Below, in pieces: positions 6,324 to 12,797 of a DNA stretch of 18,616 nucleotides. Each line of letters begins with the position of its first letter. Position 1 is the stretch's first letter. The DNA is from an uncultured Blautia sp. (GTDB lineage Bacteria > Bacillota > Clostridia > Lachnospirales > Lachnospiraceae): positions 1 through 18,616 of the forward strand of contig CAKRYE010000038.1 in the NCBI GenBank assembly GCA_934426285.1, read 5' to 3'. The position numbers and the translations under genes were made by a program. The notes under the pieces are model-generated. The model was not told where the DNA came from. It saw only the letters and a program-made list of their open reading frames with translations, and searched no databases.

Positions 6324-7916
6324 TTATTTCCGCAGTTTTGCTTCATCCAGCAAGTTTAATTTTTTTGCAGAAAGTACAAGCTCTGTCTGCAGAAATGCAA
6401 GATTGCAGGCTGTTAAAAATGCATCCATAAGTAACTCGATACTGATCACTAATGCAATTCCTGCAGAGGGGATTCCTAATTGTGCAAATAAAATGGTATA
6501 ACAGGATAAACCTCCGCCGGGGATTGGCGGCGTTGCAATTGCCAGAATCGTACAGGTTATAATGGAGGTTATAATCCAGACGATGGTTATCTCTGTGCCA
6601 AAGCTCTGACCAGTACACAGGGATACAATAAAAAACTGGATCGCCACACCTGGCATAAAAATGATTTGTCCGATAGAAACACCAAAGTTAATTAATTTTT
6701 TATCTATACCAAGTGTCTTGCAGCTTTCAATGTTGGTTCCAAAAGCGGCTGATGAGGAGGAAGTAGAAAGTGCGATTAAAAAGGTAGGAAGTAATTTTTT
6801 TATTAAAACTCCAGGCTTTACTTTACACTTCCAGCAGACCAGACCAATATAAAACATGAGAGTTATACTTGTAATGAGTGTAACTAAAATAATCTGTTTT
6901 ATAAGACTGGATATATTTTTCAGGTTACCGGATAAAAACAGATTCATCATGCAGATAAATACAAACAGTGGGATCAGCTTGCTGATATAAGTCATAAGCA
7001 GCTGGATTAAAGTATTGAGCTGGGAAACTATTTTTGCCATTCCGGATACGGAATCTCCTAACACCAATGTACCAGCACCGCATATACATGCGAGAAAAAT
7101 GATCTGCAGTGCATTTCCTGTCTGAAATGGAGAGATAATATTGCCTGGAATAATATTTAGTACCATTTGGTAAAGGTCCATAATGGCGCTTCCTGAAACG
7201 TGATTCTTTCCTGAGAAAGATATAAAAAGCCAGGAGACCATCAAATTGGCTGCGATCAGGACCAGAAAGGAAAAGGATATGAACCGGATGATCAGACTTT
7301 TGCCAATTTTTCCAAAGGTTGCAGCATCTCCCATTTCATATATTCCGCAATATACAGCCAGGAAGATCATTGGACCTGAAATAAGAGTTAAAATGTTCAT
7401 GAATGTATCAAATATTGGAGAAATAAACCAGGTCTGCACCATATTTCCTACGTCAGGCAGTCCGAAGGAAAGAACAGCTCCGCACAGGATGCCAAGAAGG
7501 ATACTCAGTATCACAGGTTTTAATTGCCCGGATTGCTTTTTGGGCAGGGTTAATTTGAGAAAATTCTTTCCATTTTCATAATGGTATTCAAGAAATAAGC
7601 CCAGGGTGGTCAGGAGAGAACTTCCATTACTGATGATTGATGTCAATTCATCCTGATATTCATTGGGATTTACAACTTTTCCTTCAGCAGATAAAAGGAT
7701 ATAGGTTCTGCCGAATTTAGAGCCACTGGTAAAGGTACAATTGGTGTTTTCTCCAAGTTCATGCATCCAGATTTCCATAACATTTTCAATACTTAATCGA
7801 AAACGTAAAATGTCTCTTGGATTAATTTTCATTTGTTGTAATAAATGAACGGTTAATTGACTGAACCGGTCAATTTCAGATGCATGGAGAAGAAATTTTT
7901 CTGTCGTTTTTTGCAT
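6324..7916 (-). CDS. SLC1/DAACS-type solute:cation symporter with N-terminal GHKL/RsbW-like domain
   Basis: I start at 7916 (530 residues): AAAGGAG lies at good spacing, while the longer frame would overlap the upstream gene. Residues 1 to about 125 are soluble and resemble an anti-sigma/GHKL ATPase: RLSIENVMEIWMHE fits the N-box helix and LGLFLEYHYENGKNFLKLTLPK fits the closing strands. The key N-box Asn and the Asp of the DxG box are not present, so ATP binding is doubtful. From about 132 on it is a polytopic carrier of the dicarboxylate/amino-acid:cation symporter class, with a serine-rich HP1 loop (STSSSSAA, 384-391), HP2 (PPIPGGG, 463-469) and a TM8 motif MDAFLTACN (D498, T502, N505). 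The sodium-site NMDGT of TM7 is replaced by GQIIFMPG (416-423), and the acidic-substrate Arg of TM8 by Leu. A non-acidic substrate is therefore likely. It sits 19 bases behind the zinc-finger protein gene, probably co-transcribed. Confidence 0.87.
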   Translation of the reverse strand: MQKTTEKFLLHASEIDRFSQLTVHLLQQMKINPRDILRFRLSIENVMEIWMHELGENTNCTFTSGSKFGRTYILLSAEGKVVNPNEYQDELTSIISNGSSLLTTLGLFLEYHYENGKNFLKLTLPKKQSGQLKPVILSILLGILCGAVLSFGLPDVGNMVQTWFISPIFDTFMNILTLISGPMIFLAVYCGIYEMGDAATFGKIGKSLIIRFISFSFLVLIAANLMVSWLFISFSGKNHVSGSAIMDLYQMVLNIIPGNIISPFQTGNALQIIFLACICGAGTLVLGDSVSGMAKIVSQLNTLIQLLMTYISKLIPLFVFICMMNLFLSGNLKNISSLIKQIILVTLITSITLMFYIGLVCWKCKVKPGVLIKKLLPTFLIALSTSSSSAAFGTNIESCKTLGIDKKLINFGVSIGQIIFMPGVAIQFFIVSLCTGQSFGTEITIVWIITSIITCTILAIATPPIPGGGLSCYTILFAQLGIPSAGIALVISIELLMDAFLTACNLAFLQTELVLSAKKLNLLDEAKLRK

Positions 7917-7935
7917 TTGGTACTCCTTTTTGGTC

Positions 7936-9039
7936 TTATTCTTTATTAATTTCTGCGAATCCGGCAGCATCAATCTTTAAGTCTGTTTTTTCGCCTTTTT
8001 TCAGCTCTTTCCATTCAGAGAAAGCCATTTCATAGCGCTCTGTTTCGGTTTTGCCTTCCTTTTTCTCATAGGTAGCAGTCACGAAATAGTGCTCATCCTT
8101 TGTTCCTGTTCTCTGGTTGTCTTTCAGCTTTGGTTCTGGCCAGGCTGGATTCTGGTCCCTTCCGGAATTTTTCGCAGTGTCTACCACAGTCCACCGGTCT
8201 ATTTCGTAGTAATATTTTGTAGCATATACCGGTTCTTGTCGATACACTGGTTTATCTGTGGTTTCTGTATAGGTTTCATCTTTATATACAGGAACACTGG
8301 TGGTTTTCTCCTCGAAATATCCGTTTCCCAGGTCAACATGGGAGACCTCATCTTCATAATGGTCGATGACTTGGCGGGTTTTGGTTTCCGTAACTTCCTC
8401 GTAGTGGTCTATGACTTGTTCGTATGATTTAATCTCATTTTTCGTGTATTGTAGTCGTGCGTCATCTGGCAACTGCCAATCACTTTCGTTGTGTGTAACG
8501 ATTTCTTCGATATCAATCGTCCGCTCCCAGTCAAAGCCGTCAATGGTGACATTTTTTACTTTCGGTGCCAGACAGGACATCATTCCGAAAATGATGACAG
8601 CAAAGATTCCCAGAAAGAGCAGAGCTCTTTTCATCAGTGATTTCTTTTGTTTCTTCTTGTTTTCTTTTTTCTTTGGTGTACTTTTTGCGGTATTTTTCTG
8701 ATGCGTTTCTTTTTTCTCTTCTTTTTTGCGTTTCTTTTCTTCTTCCTGCTGCCGTATTTCGAAATAGTTTCTCTCAGAGTCTTCTTTTGTGGCTCCGCAG
8801 TTTTTGCAGATGTTCAGATTGTCACTGTTAAGGCTGCCGCAAAAACTGCACTGCCAGTCTGGATTTCGGCTGATTTTTGCAGCTTTCTCCTCTGAAACAT
8901 ACTCGATTGCGTCCGGCATATAGAATTTTGTGTTTTCATCCTGTGGATGCCCGCAGAGTGGACAGGTTTTCTGCCCGGCTTTGATTCTCTTATTGTCACA
9001 AAATGGACAATCCCAGAGTCCTTCGATTAATTTTCCCAT
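7936..9039 (-). CDS. Membrane protein with two zinc fingers and an extracytoplasmic repeat domain
   Basis: The 367-residue protein starts with two four-cysteine zinc modules: WDCPFC...CPLC (Cys 11, 14, 26, 29) and DWQCSFCGSLNSDN...CKNC (Cys 64, 67, 78, 81). The second closely follows the RanBP2-type pattern (W-x-C-x2-C-G...N...C-x2-C). A highly charged Lys/Glu linker (about 98-135) leads to one membrane helix (138-156), giving a zinc-binding cytoplasmic end. The outer part (160-367) is Tyr/Glu/Thr-rich and repeats QVIDHYEEV (208-216) as QVIDHYEDEV (223-232), followed by V-P-V-Y-K and K-P-V-Y-R stretches. No enzyme motif is visible. AAAGGAG nine bases upstream supports the start. It is the first gene before two amino-acid carriers, which could point to membrane sensing or assembly, but that is only context. 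Function unknown. Confidence 0.85.
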   Translation of the reverse strand: MGKLIEGLWDCPFCDNKRIKAGQKTCPLCGHPQDENTKFYMPDAIEYVSEEKAAKISRNPDWQCSFCGSLNSDNLNICKNCGATKEDSERNYFEIRQQEEEKKRKKEEKKETHQKNTAKSTPKKKENKKKQKKSLMKRALLFLGIFAVIIFGMMSCLAPKVKNVTIDGFDWERTIDIEEIVTHNESDWQLPDDARLQYTKNEIKSYEQVIDHYEEVTETKTRQVIDHYEDEVSHVDLGNGYFEEKTTSVPVYKDETYTETTDKPVYRQEPVYATKYYYEIDRWTVVDTAKNSGRDQNPAWPEPKLKDNQRTGTKDEHYFVTATYEKKEGKTETERYEMAFSEWKELKKGEKTDLKIDAAGFAEINKE

Positions 9040-9061
9040 ACTTAATTCTCCTTTCCTGTCT

Positions 9062-9067
9062 ATTATA
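9062..9067 (-). promoter_or_regulatory. Predicted -10 element for the zinc-finger protein operon
   Basis: A perfect TATAAT on the minus strand lies 22 bases before the start codon at 9039, close enough to give a very short leader. No convincing -35 is seen at 16-18 bases, so this is tentative. Confidence 0.35.
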
Positions 9068-9130
9068 CATTTAATTTGACGAAAAGAACAGACTGAAAAG
9101 ATAGAAGAATACCAGGTGAATACTAGGTAA

Positions 9131-9164
9131 TAAAAAAGGACTCCTGAAAAAACAAGAGTCCCTT
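9131..9164 (-). terminator. Terminator of the amino-acid ABC operon
   Basis: GGACTC (9138-9143) pairs with GAGTCC (9156-9161); on the minus strand the stem is followed by CCTTTTTTA. It lies about 45 bases past the ATPase stop, and no other gene intervenes. Confidence 0.78.
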
Positions 9165-9186
9165 TGTGTATAAAGTAGGCTGGATT

Positions 9187-9209
9187 TATTAACTGTTGGT
9201 TGGTTTTTT
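9187..9209. repeat. Short dispersed repeat, copy 2 (pair at 3822-3846)
   Basis: TATTAACTGTTGGTTGG plus a T-run matches 3822-3846 with two A/G differences. Its last base is the first base of the ATPase stop codon triplet. In the +1 frame the minus strand reads a short FLKKPTNS tail after the stop. Confidence 0.4.
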
Positions 9210-9949
9210 CAGGAATTCCGGAACCGGCTTAAAAAATCTTTGGTTTCTTCTTTTTTCGGATGGTCAAAAATATCCGAAGAGGTTCCTTCTTCCACGATCA
9301 CGCCATCGCCCATAAAGATTACATGTTTTGACACATCCCGGGCAAATGCCATCTCATGAGTCACAATGATCATAGTCAGACCGTCTTTTGCCAGCTTACG
9401 CATGACTGCAAGAACTTCCCCTACCATCTGAGGATCCAGGGCAGAAGTGGGCTCATCAAAAAGCAGGATTTCAGGCTCCATCGCAAGAGCTCTTGCAATG
9501 GCCACACGCTGTTTCTGTCCTCCTGAGAGCTGTTTTGGTTTGGCATTGATATAAGGTGCCATTCCTACCTTTTCCAGATACATCAGGGCATTTTTTTCAG
9601 CTTCTTCCTTGCTCTTTTTCAAAACCTTTTCCTGGCCTACGGTACAGTTTTTCAGGACGGTCATATTATTAAACAGGTTAAAACTCTGAAATACCATCCC
9701 TACTCTGGAACGGTATTCCGGAACATTCATATGTTTATCCATAATATCTGCACCATGATAGCTGATTTCTCCTGAGGAAGGGACTTCCAGCAGATTCATG
9801 CAGCGCAGCAATGTAGATTTTCCGGAACCGGAAGGACCGATAATACAGGTTACATCTCCGGGTTTCACTGAAAAATCAATATCTCTGAGAATCTCATGGC
9901 TTCCAAATGATTTGCCCAGATGATGTACTTCAAGGATCGTTTCACTCAT
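9209..9949 (-). CDS. Polar amino-acid ABC transporter ATP-binding protein (GlnQ/HisP-like)
   Basis: This 246-residue cytoplasmic ATPase has Walker [10 protein letters not shown] (38-46), the Q-loop in [11 protein letters not shown], signature LSGGQKQR (141-148), Walker B ILLFDEP (161-167) with the SALD D-loop, and the switch His in THEM (198). Length and motifs are normal for the polar amino-acid uptake (PAAT) ATPases. It dimerises to drive the permease encoded two bases upstream, and the operon ends in a terminator about 45 bases downstream. The ribosome site (AGGAAGG) lies within the permease gene's end, so the two are probably translationally coupled. The substrate is set by the binding protein, not by this subunit. 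Confidence 0.95.
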   Translation of the reverse strand: MSETILEVHHLGKSFGSHEILRDIDFSVKPGDVTCIIGPSGSGKSTLLRCMNLLEVPSSGEISYHGADIMDKHMNVPEYRSRVGMVFQSFNLFNNMTVLKNCTVGQEKVLKKSKEEAEKNALMYLEKVGMAPYINAKPKQLSGGQKQRVAIARALAMEPEILLFDEPTSALDPQMVGEVLAVMRKLAKDGLTMIIVTHEMAFARDVSKHVIFMGDGVIVEEGTSSDIFDHPKKEETKDFLSRFRNS

Positions 9950-9951
9950 AA

Positions 9952-10740
9952 TTATTTGACCTTCCTTTCCTTGTAAGAATACATTCCGCTGGTATGTGTC
10001 AGGGTATCGGCAGTTGCCAGATCATAATTATCCGGACCGTCCATTTTTTTCTCCAGAAGTCTCAGCAGACGTGAACAGGTAAAGGTCATTATGAAATAAA
10101 TGACCATTGCAATGGTAAATGCCTCAAAGTAAGTATACAGTGCACCTGCCACTCCTTTTGTAGTATAGAACAATTCTACTGTTCCGATAATAGAAAGGAC
10201 ACAGGTATCTTTAATATTGATGATCAGGTTATTACCGATCTGAGGCATGATATTACGCAATGCCTGGGGCAGGATCACATTTGTCATTGTCTGTACATGA
10301 GTCATACCGATTGCCTTTGCACCTTCTGTCTGTCCGGGATCAACAGAAAGAATTCCGCCTCGCACAGTTTCTGCCATATAGGCTCCTGTATTGATGGACA
10401 CGATCAGAATGGCAGCGAACCACATGGACATATTGATATTAAACAGATAAGAACTTCCAAAGTAAATAAACATTGCCTGTGCCATCATTGGTGTTCCACG
10501 GAAAAATTCAACATAGCATGCCATAATAAATTTAATGATCTTGACCAGAACACGTTTACCAAGAGAATCATTCCTGCCCTCAGGAATCGTCTGAATGATT
10601 CCTACTACAAATCCTATGATACAGCCAAACAGGGTTCCTACCAGTGCAAGCCACATGCTGACACCGGCTCCTTTCAGGAAGGAGGGTCCATATTGCTGTA
10701 AAATATAGACGATCCTTCCCCAATAACTTTCAGGCAGCAT
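9952..10740 (-). CDS. Polar amino-acid ABC transporter permease
   Basis: The 262-residue inner-membrane subunit of the HisM/GlnP family has several hydrophobic helices (for example 28-49, 104-120, 205-222) and the cytoplasmic coupling EAA loop [12 protein letters not shown]...ILPQA (139-160) that contacts the ATPase. FFRGTP (79-84), typical of this family, precedes it. Only one permease gene is present, so the pore is expected to be a homodimer. The C-terminal tail after about 235 (hydrophilic, ending YKERKVK) is longer than in many relatives. AGGAGG lies about eleven bases before the start. It is 36 bases behind the binding-protein gene. Confidence 0.94.
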   Translation of the reverse strand: MLPESYWGRIVYILQQYGPSFLKGAGVSMWLALVGTLFGCIIGFVVGIIQTIPEGRNDSLGKRVLVKIIKFIMACYVEFFRGTPMMAQAMFIYFGSSYLFNINMSMWFAAILIVSINTGAYMAETVRGGILSVDPGQTEGAKAIGMTHVQTMTNVILPQALRNIMPQIGNNLIINIKDTCVLSIIGTVELFYTTKGVAGALYTYFEAFTIAMVIYFIMTFTCSRLLRLLEKKMDGPDNYDLATADTLTHTSGMYSYKERKVK

Positions 10741-10776
10741 TATTTTTTGCTCCTCCTATATTCCTTTATCACGTTA

Positions 10777-11631
10777 TTATTCTTCAGAAGATAATGGCTG
10801 GACAGAAATTGCTTCATCCATCATTTTATTAAAATCATCCTCTGTCATTGTTTCCAGAACACCATTAATAGCATCTTTTAACTCATCATTTCCCTTTTTC
10901 AGTGACACACCAATATTGATATCCTCGTCAGATACTTCAAATGCGCCGTCTGTGCCATCGAAATCAAGAAGTGTAAAATCCGGATAAGCCGCCAGTGCAG
11001 CCTTACCTGTAGGCATATCAGTAACAACTGCGTCACATTTGCCGGATTCCAGTGCTACCAGCATGGCAGGGGCACTTTCCTGTGCCGGAAGGATATCTGC
11101 ATCCGGGATCTGAGGCAGGCAGGAATCATACCAGATCGTATTCTGCTGGGAAGTGCAGGTTACGCCTTTCAGATCTTCTACACTTTTGGCATCTGCATAA
11201 TCACCGTCAGATTTTACCAGTGTAATGATAGATGCGTAATAATATGGTTCTGTAAAATCTACCATCTGCTGGCGTTCTTTTGTGATAGACTGTCCTGCAA
11301 TTACGCAGTCAACCTGTCCGGACTGTACGGCAGGTACCAGAGAATCCCAGTCAAGCTTTACAATTTCCAGGTCATAGCCTAATTCGTCCGCAATTTTCTT
11401 TGCCATCATGACATCATAACCGTATGCATAGTCAGAGCTTCCTGAAATAGGCACAGCACCATTGGAATCATCTGGCTGTGTCCAGTTATAAGGAGCATAT
11501 CCGCATTCCATAGCTACTTTTAAAGTTTTCTTATCCTCTGCACTTACGCTTTGTACTCCGAAAATCCCGCAGGACATTGCAGCAATTACTGTAGCAGCGG
11601 TTAACTTTTTCCACATGTTGTTCTTTCTCAT
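10777..11631 (-). CDS. Amino-acid ABC transporter substrate-binding protein
   Basis: The 284-residue protein belongs to the SBP_bac_3 family that captures polar amino acids outside the cell. After the signal peptide (hydrophobic 10-27) the mature protein begins LKVAMECGYAPYNW, with the ligand-site landmarks YGYDVMMAKKIA, DCVIAGQSITKERQQMVDFTEPYY (Arg at 120) and CDAVVTDMP. The signal is odd for a Gram-positive binding protein: the best cleavage site is SVSA before EDKK (after 31), and the only candidate lipid cysteine (C21, in AAMSCG) has Met at -2. It could be released or poorly anchored. AGGAGG seven bases upstream supports the start. A promoter and a 5' hairpin precede it. Cystine, glutamine and others remain possible substrates. 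Confidence 0.93.
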   Translation of the reverse strand: MRKNNMWKKLTAATVIAAMSCGIFGVQSVSAEDKKTLKVAMECGYAPYNWTQPDDSNGAVPISGSSDYAYGYDVMMAKKIADELGYDLEIVKLDWDSLVPAVQSGQVDCVIAGQSITKERQQMVDFTEPYYYASIITLVKSDGDYADAKSVEDLKGVTCTSQQNTIWYDSCLPQIPDADILPAQESAPAMLVALESGKCDAVVTDMPTGKAALAAYPDFTLLDFDGTDGAFEVSDEDINIGVSLKKGNDELKDAINGVLETMTEDDFNKMMDEAISVQPLSSEE

Positions 11632-11670
11632 TTTGATTTCCTCCTGTATATGTTAATTTTTAGACAAAAT

Positions 11671-11712
11671 AAAAAATGCAACGAAGCTCAAAACTGCTCC
11701 GTTGCATTTTTT
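11671..11712. terminator. Terminator-like hairpin in the leader of the amino-acid ABC operon
   Basis: AAAAAATGCAACG (11671-11683) pairs perfectly with CGTTGCATTTTTT (11700-11712); after one mismatch AGC/GCT adds three pairs around an 8-base loop. T-runs on both strands make it look bidirectional. On the minus strand it ends about 40 bases before the binding-protein start codon and begins where the predicted promoter would start transcripts. It may be the old terminator of the lost EAL gene, a leader attenuator, or a 5' RNA-stabilising hairpin. Confidence 0.75.
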
Positions 11713-11715
11713 GTC

Positions 11716-11744
11716 ATTTTAATCCTTTACAATTAAAAAGTCAA
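11716..11744 (-). promoter_or_regulatory. Predicted sigma-A promoter of the amino-acid ABC operon
   Basis: On the minus strand TTGACT (11739-11744) and TAAAAT (11716-11721) are separated by exactly 17 bases, a strong housekeeping-type match. Transcription would start near 11709, inside the outer arm of the hairpin at 11671-11712. The -35 lies directly after the TAG of the EAL-gene fossil. Confidence 0.65.
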
Positions 11745-11745
11745 G

Positions 11746-11799
11746 CTAAAACAGTAATTTTTCAAAAGCCTCCTGGCTCATTGGCTTGTAGTTATAAAA
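11746..11799 (-). pseudogene. Fossil 3' end of a second EAL-domain gene
   Basis: The minus strand reads FYNYKPMSQEAFEKLLF and a TAG stop. It aligns with the C-terminus of the intact EAL protein in this window (YYYYKPMSQESFEQLL) at 12 of 16 residues, while the DNA matches at about 36 of 48 bases, mostly with silent third-position changes. That pattern means a diverged paralogue, not a recent copy. A TAA two codons upstream of the aligned part (806-808 of 11xxx) interrupts the frame and nothing further upstream looks like EAL, so the rest of the gene has been lost. The fossil lies between endonuclease IV and the amino-acid ABC operon. Confidence 0.7.
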
Positions 11800-11849
11800 T
11801 CTTTCTTAACAAAGAGGTAGAAATAGGCTTATGCCTTTGGTGGATACTG

Positions 11850-11858
11850 TGTTATAAT
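11850..11858 (+). promoter_or_regulatory. Predicted extended -10 promoter for endonuclease IV
   Basis: TGTTATAAT is a perfect TATAAT with an upstream TGn. The -35 is poor. It lies 48 bases before the ATG at 11907, and GAGGAG sits eight bases before that codon. The 275-base divergent gap also holds the EAL fossil, the ABC promoter and the leader hairpin. Confidence 0.55.
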
Positions 11859-11906
11859 AAAATATAATTGATACGGTGAAAAATACTACAGAAGAGGAGC
11901 AAAAAG

Positions 11907-12743
11907 ATGCTGTATATAGGAAATCACACAAGTTCATCCCGGGGATATGTTGCAATGGGAAAGCAGATGCTGGCAAATGGCGGTAACACATTTGCATTTT
12001 TTACCAGAAATCCAAGAGGAGGGAAAGCCAAAGAAATAGATTCTCAGGATGTGCAGGCGTTTCTGCAGCTGGCCAGGGACAATCATTTTGGAAAGCTGGT
12101 AGCTCATGCACCCTACACTATGAATTGTTGTGCTGCCAAAGAAAATCTCAGAGATTTCGCCAGAGAAATCATGGCAGATGATCTGAAACGTCTGGAAATG
12201 ACACCGGGAAATTATTACAATTTTCATCCGGGCAGCCACGTAGGACAGGGCGCAGAAGTGGGAATCAGTAAAATTGCAGAAATTCTCAATGAAGTGCTGA
12301 CAAAAGATCAGACTACAATAGTACTTCTGGAAACCATGTCAGGAAAGGGTACAGAAGTAGGAAGGAATTTCCATGAACTCCGTCAGATTATTGACCGGGT
12401 AGAATTAAAAGATAAATTAGGGGTTTGTCTGGATACCTGCCATGTCTGGGATGGCGGATATGATATTGTAAATGATCCTGACAGTGTGTTTGCAGAGTTT
12501 GACAGGGTCATAGGTCTGGACAGACTGAAGGCCATCCACCTGAATGACAGCATGAATCCACTTGGCAGCCATAAGGATCGTCATGCCAGAATCGGAGAGG
12601 GCCAAATTGGACTGGAGGCACTTGTCCGCGTGATCAATCATCCTGCCACAGAAGGAATTCCCTTTATTCTGGAAACACCTAATGATGATGAAGGATGGAC
12701 TCATGAAATCGCCTTACTCAGAGCGGAGTATAAGGGAAAATAA
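11907..12743 (+). CDS. nfo: Deoxyribonuclease IV (AP endonuclease, endonuclease IV)
   Basis: The 278-residue cytoplasmic TIM-barrel enzyme cleaves DNA 5' of abasic sites in base-excision repair. All nine expected metal ligands of the three-zinc centre can be placed: H67 (VAHAPY), H107 (NFHPGS), E142 (LLETMSG), D176 and H179 (CLDTCHVW), H211 (AIHLND), D224 and H226 ([10 protein letters not shown]), and E256 (FILETP). Length is normal for the family (about 280). GAGGAG upstream fixes the start. It is followed at 54 bases by the metallophosphatase gene on the same strand with no terminator between, so the two may share a transcript, though their functions are not obviously linked. Confidence 0.97.
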   Translation: MLYIGNHTSSSRGYVAMGKQMLANGGNTFAFFTRNPRGGKAKEIDSQDVQAFLQLARDNHFGKLVAHAPYTMNCCAAKENLRDFAREIMADDLKRLEMTPGNYYNFHPGSHVGQGAEVGISKIAEILNEVLTKDQTTIVLLETMSGKGTEVGRNFHELRQIIDRVELKDKLGVCLDTCHVWDGGYDIVNDPDSVFAEFDRVIGLDRLKAIHLNDSMNPLGSHKDRHARIGEGQIGLEALVRVINHPATEGIPFILETPNDDEGWTHEIALLRAEYKGK

Positions 12744-12797
12744 ATAGGATAAAGAAAAGTAAAGATAAAAATTTTCTTGGACGAAAAGGAGATGTTT

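Noticed and set aside
8411..8895. Plus-strand frames rich in Phe, Leu and Ser opposite the zinc-finger protein gene
   Set aside because: They are the antisense of its Lys/Glu-rich linker (AAG/GAA codons), have no ribosome site, and overlap a well-supported gene.
11825..11840. Small palindrome AGGC-TTAT-GCCT upstream of endonuclease IV
   Set aside because: Four-pair arms of this kind are common by chance and no repeat of it was seen elsewhere in the window.
11632..11906. T-box or other known riboswitch in the leader of the amino-acid ABC operon
   Set aside because: No T-box sequence or specifier arrangement is visible, and the predicted start leaves only about 80 bases of leader, mostly the hairpin.
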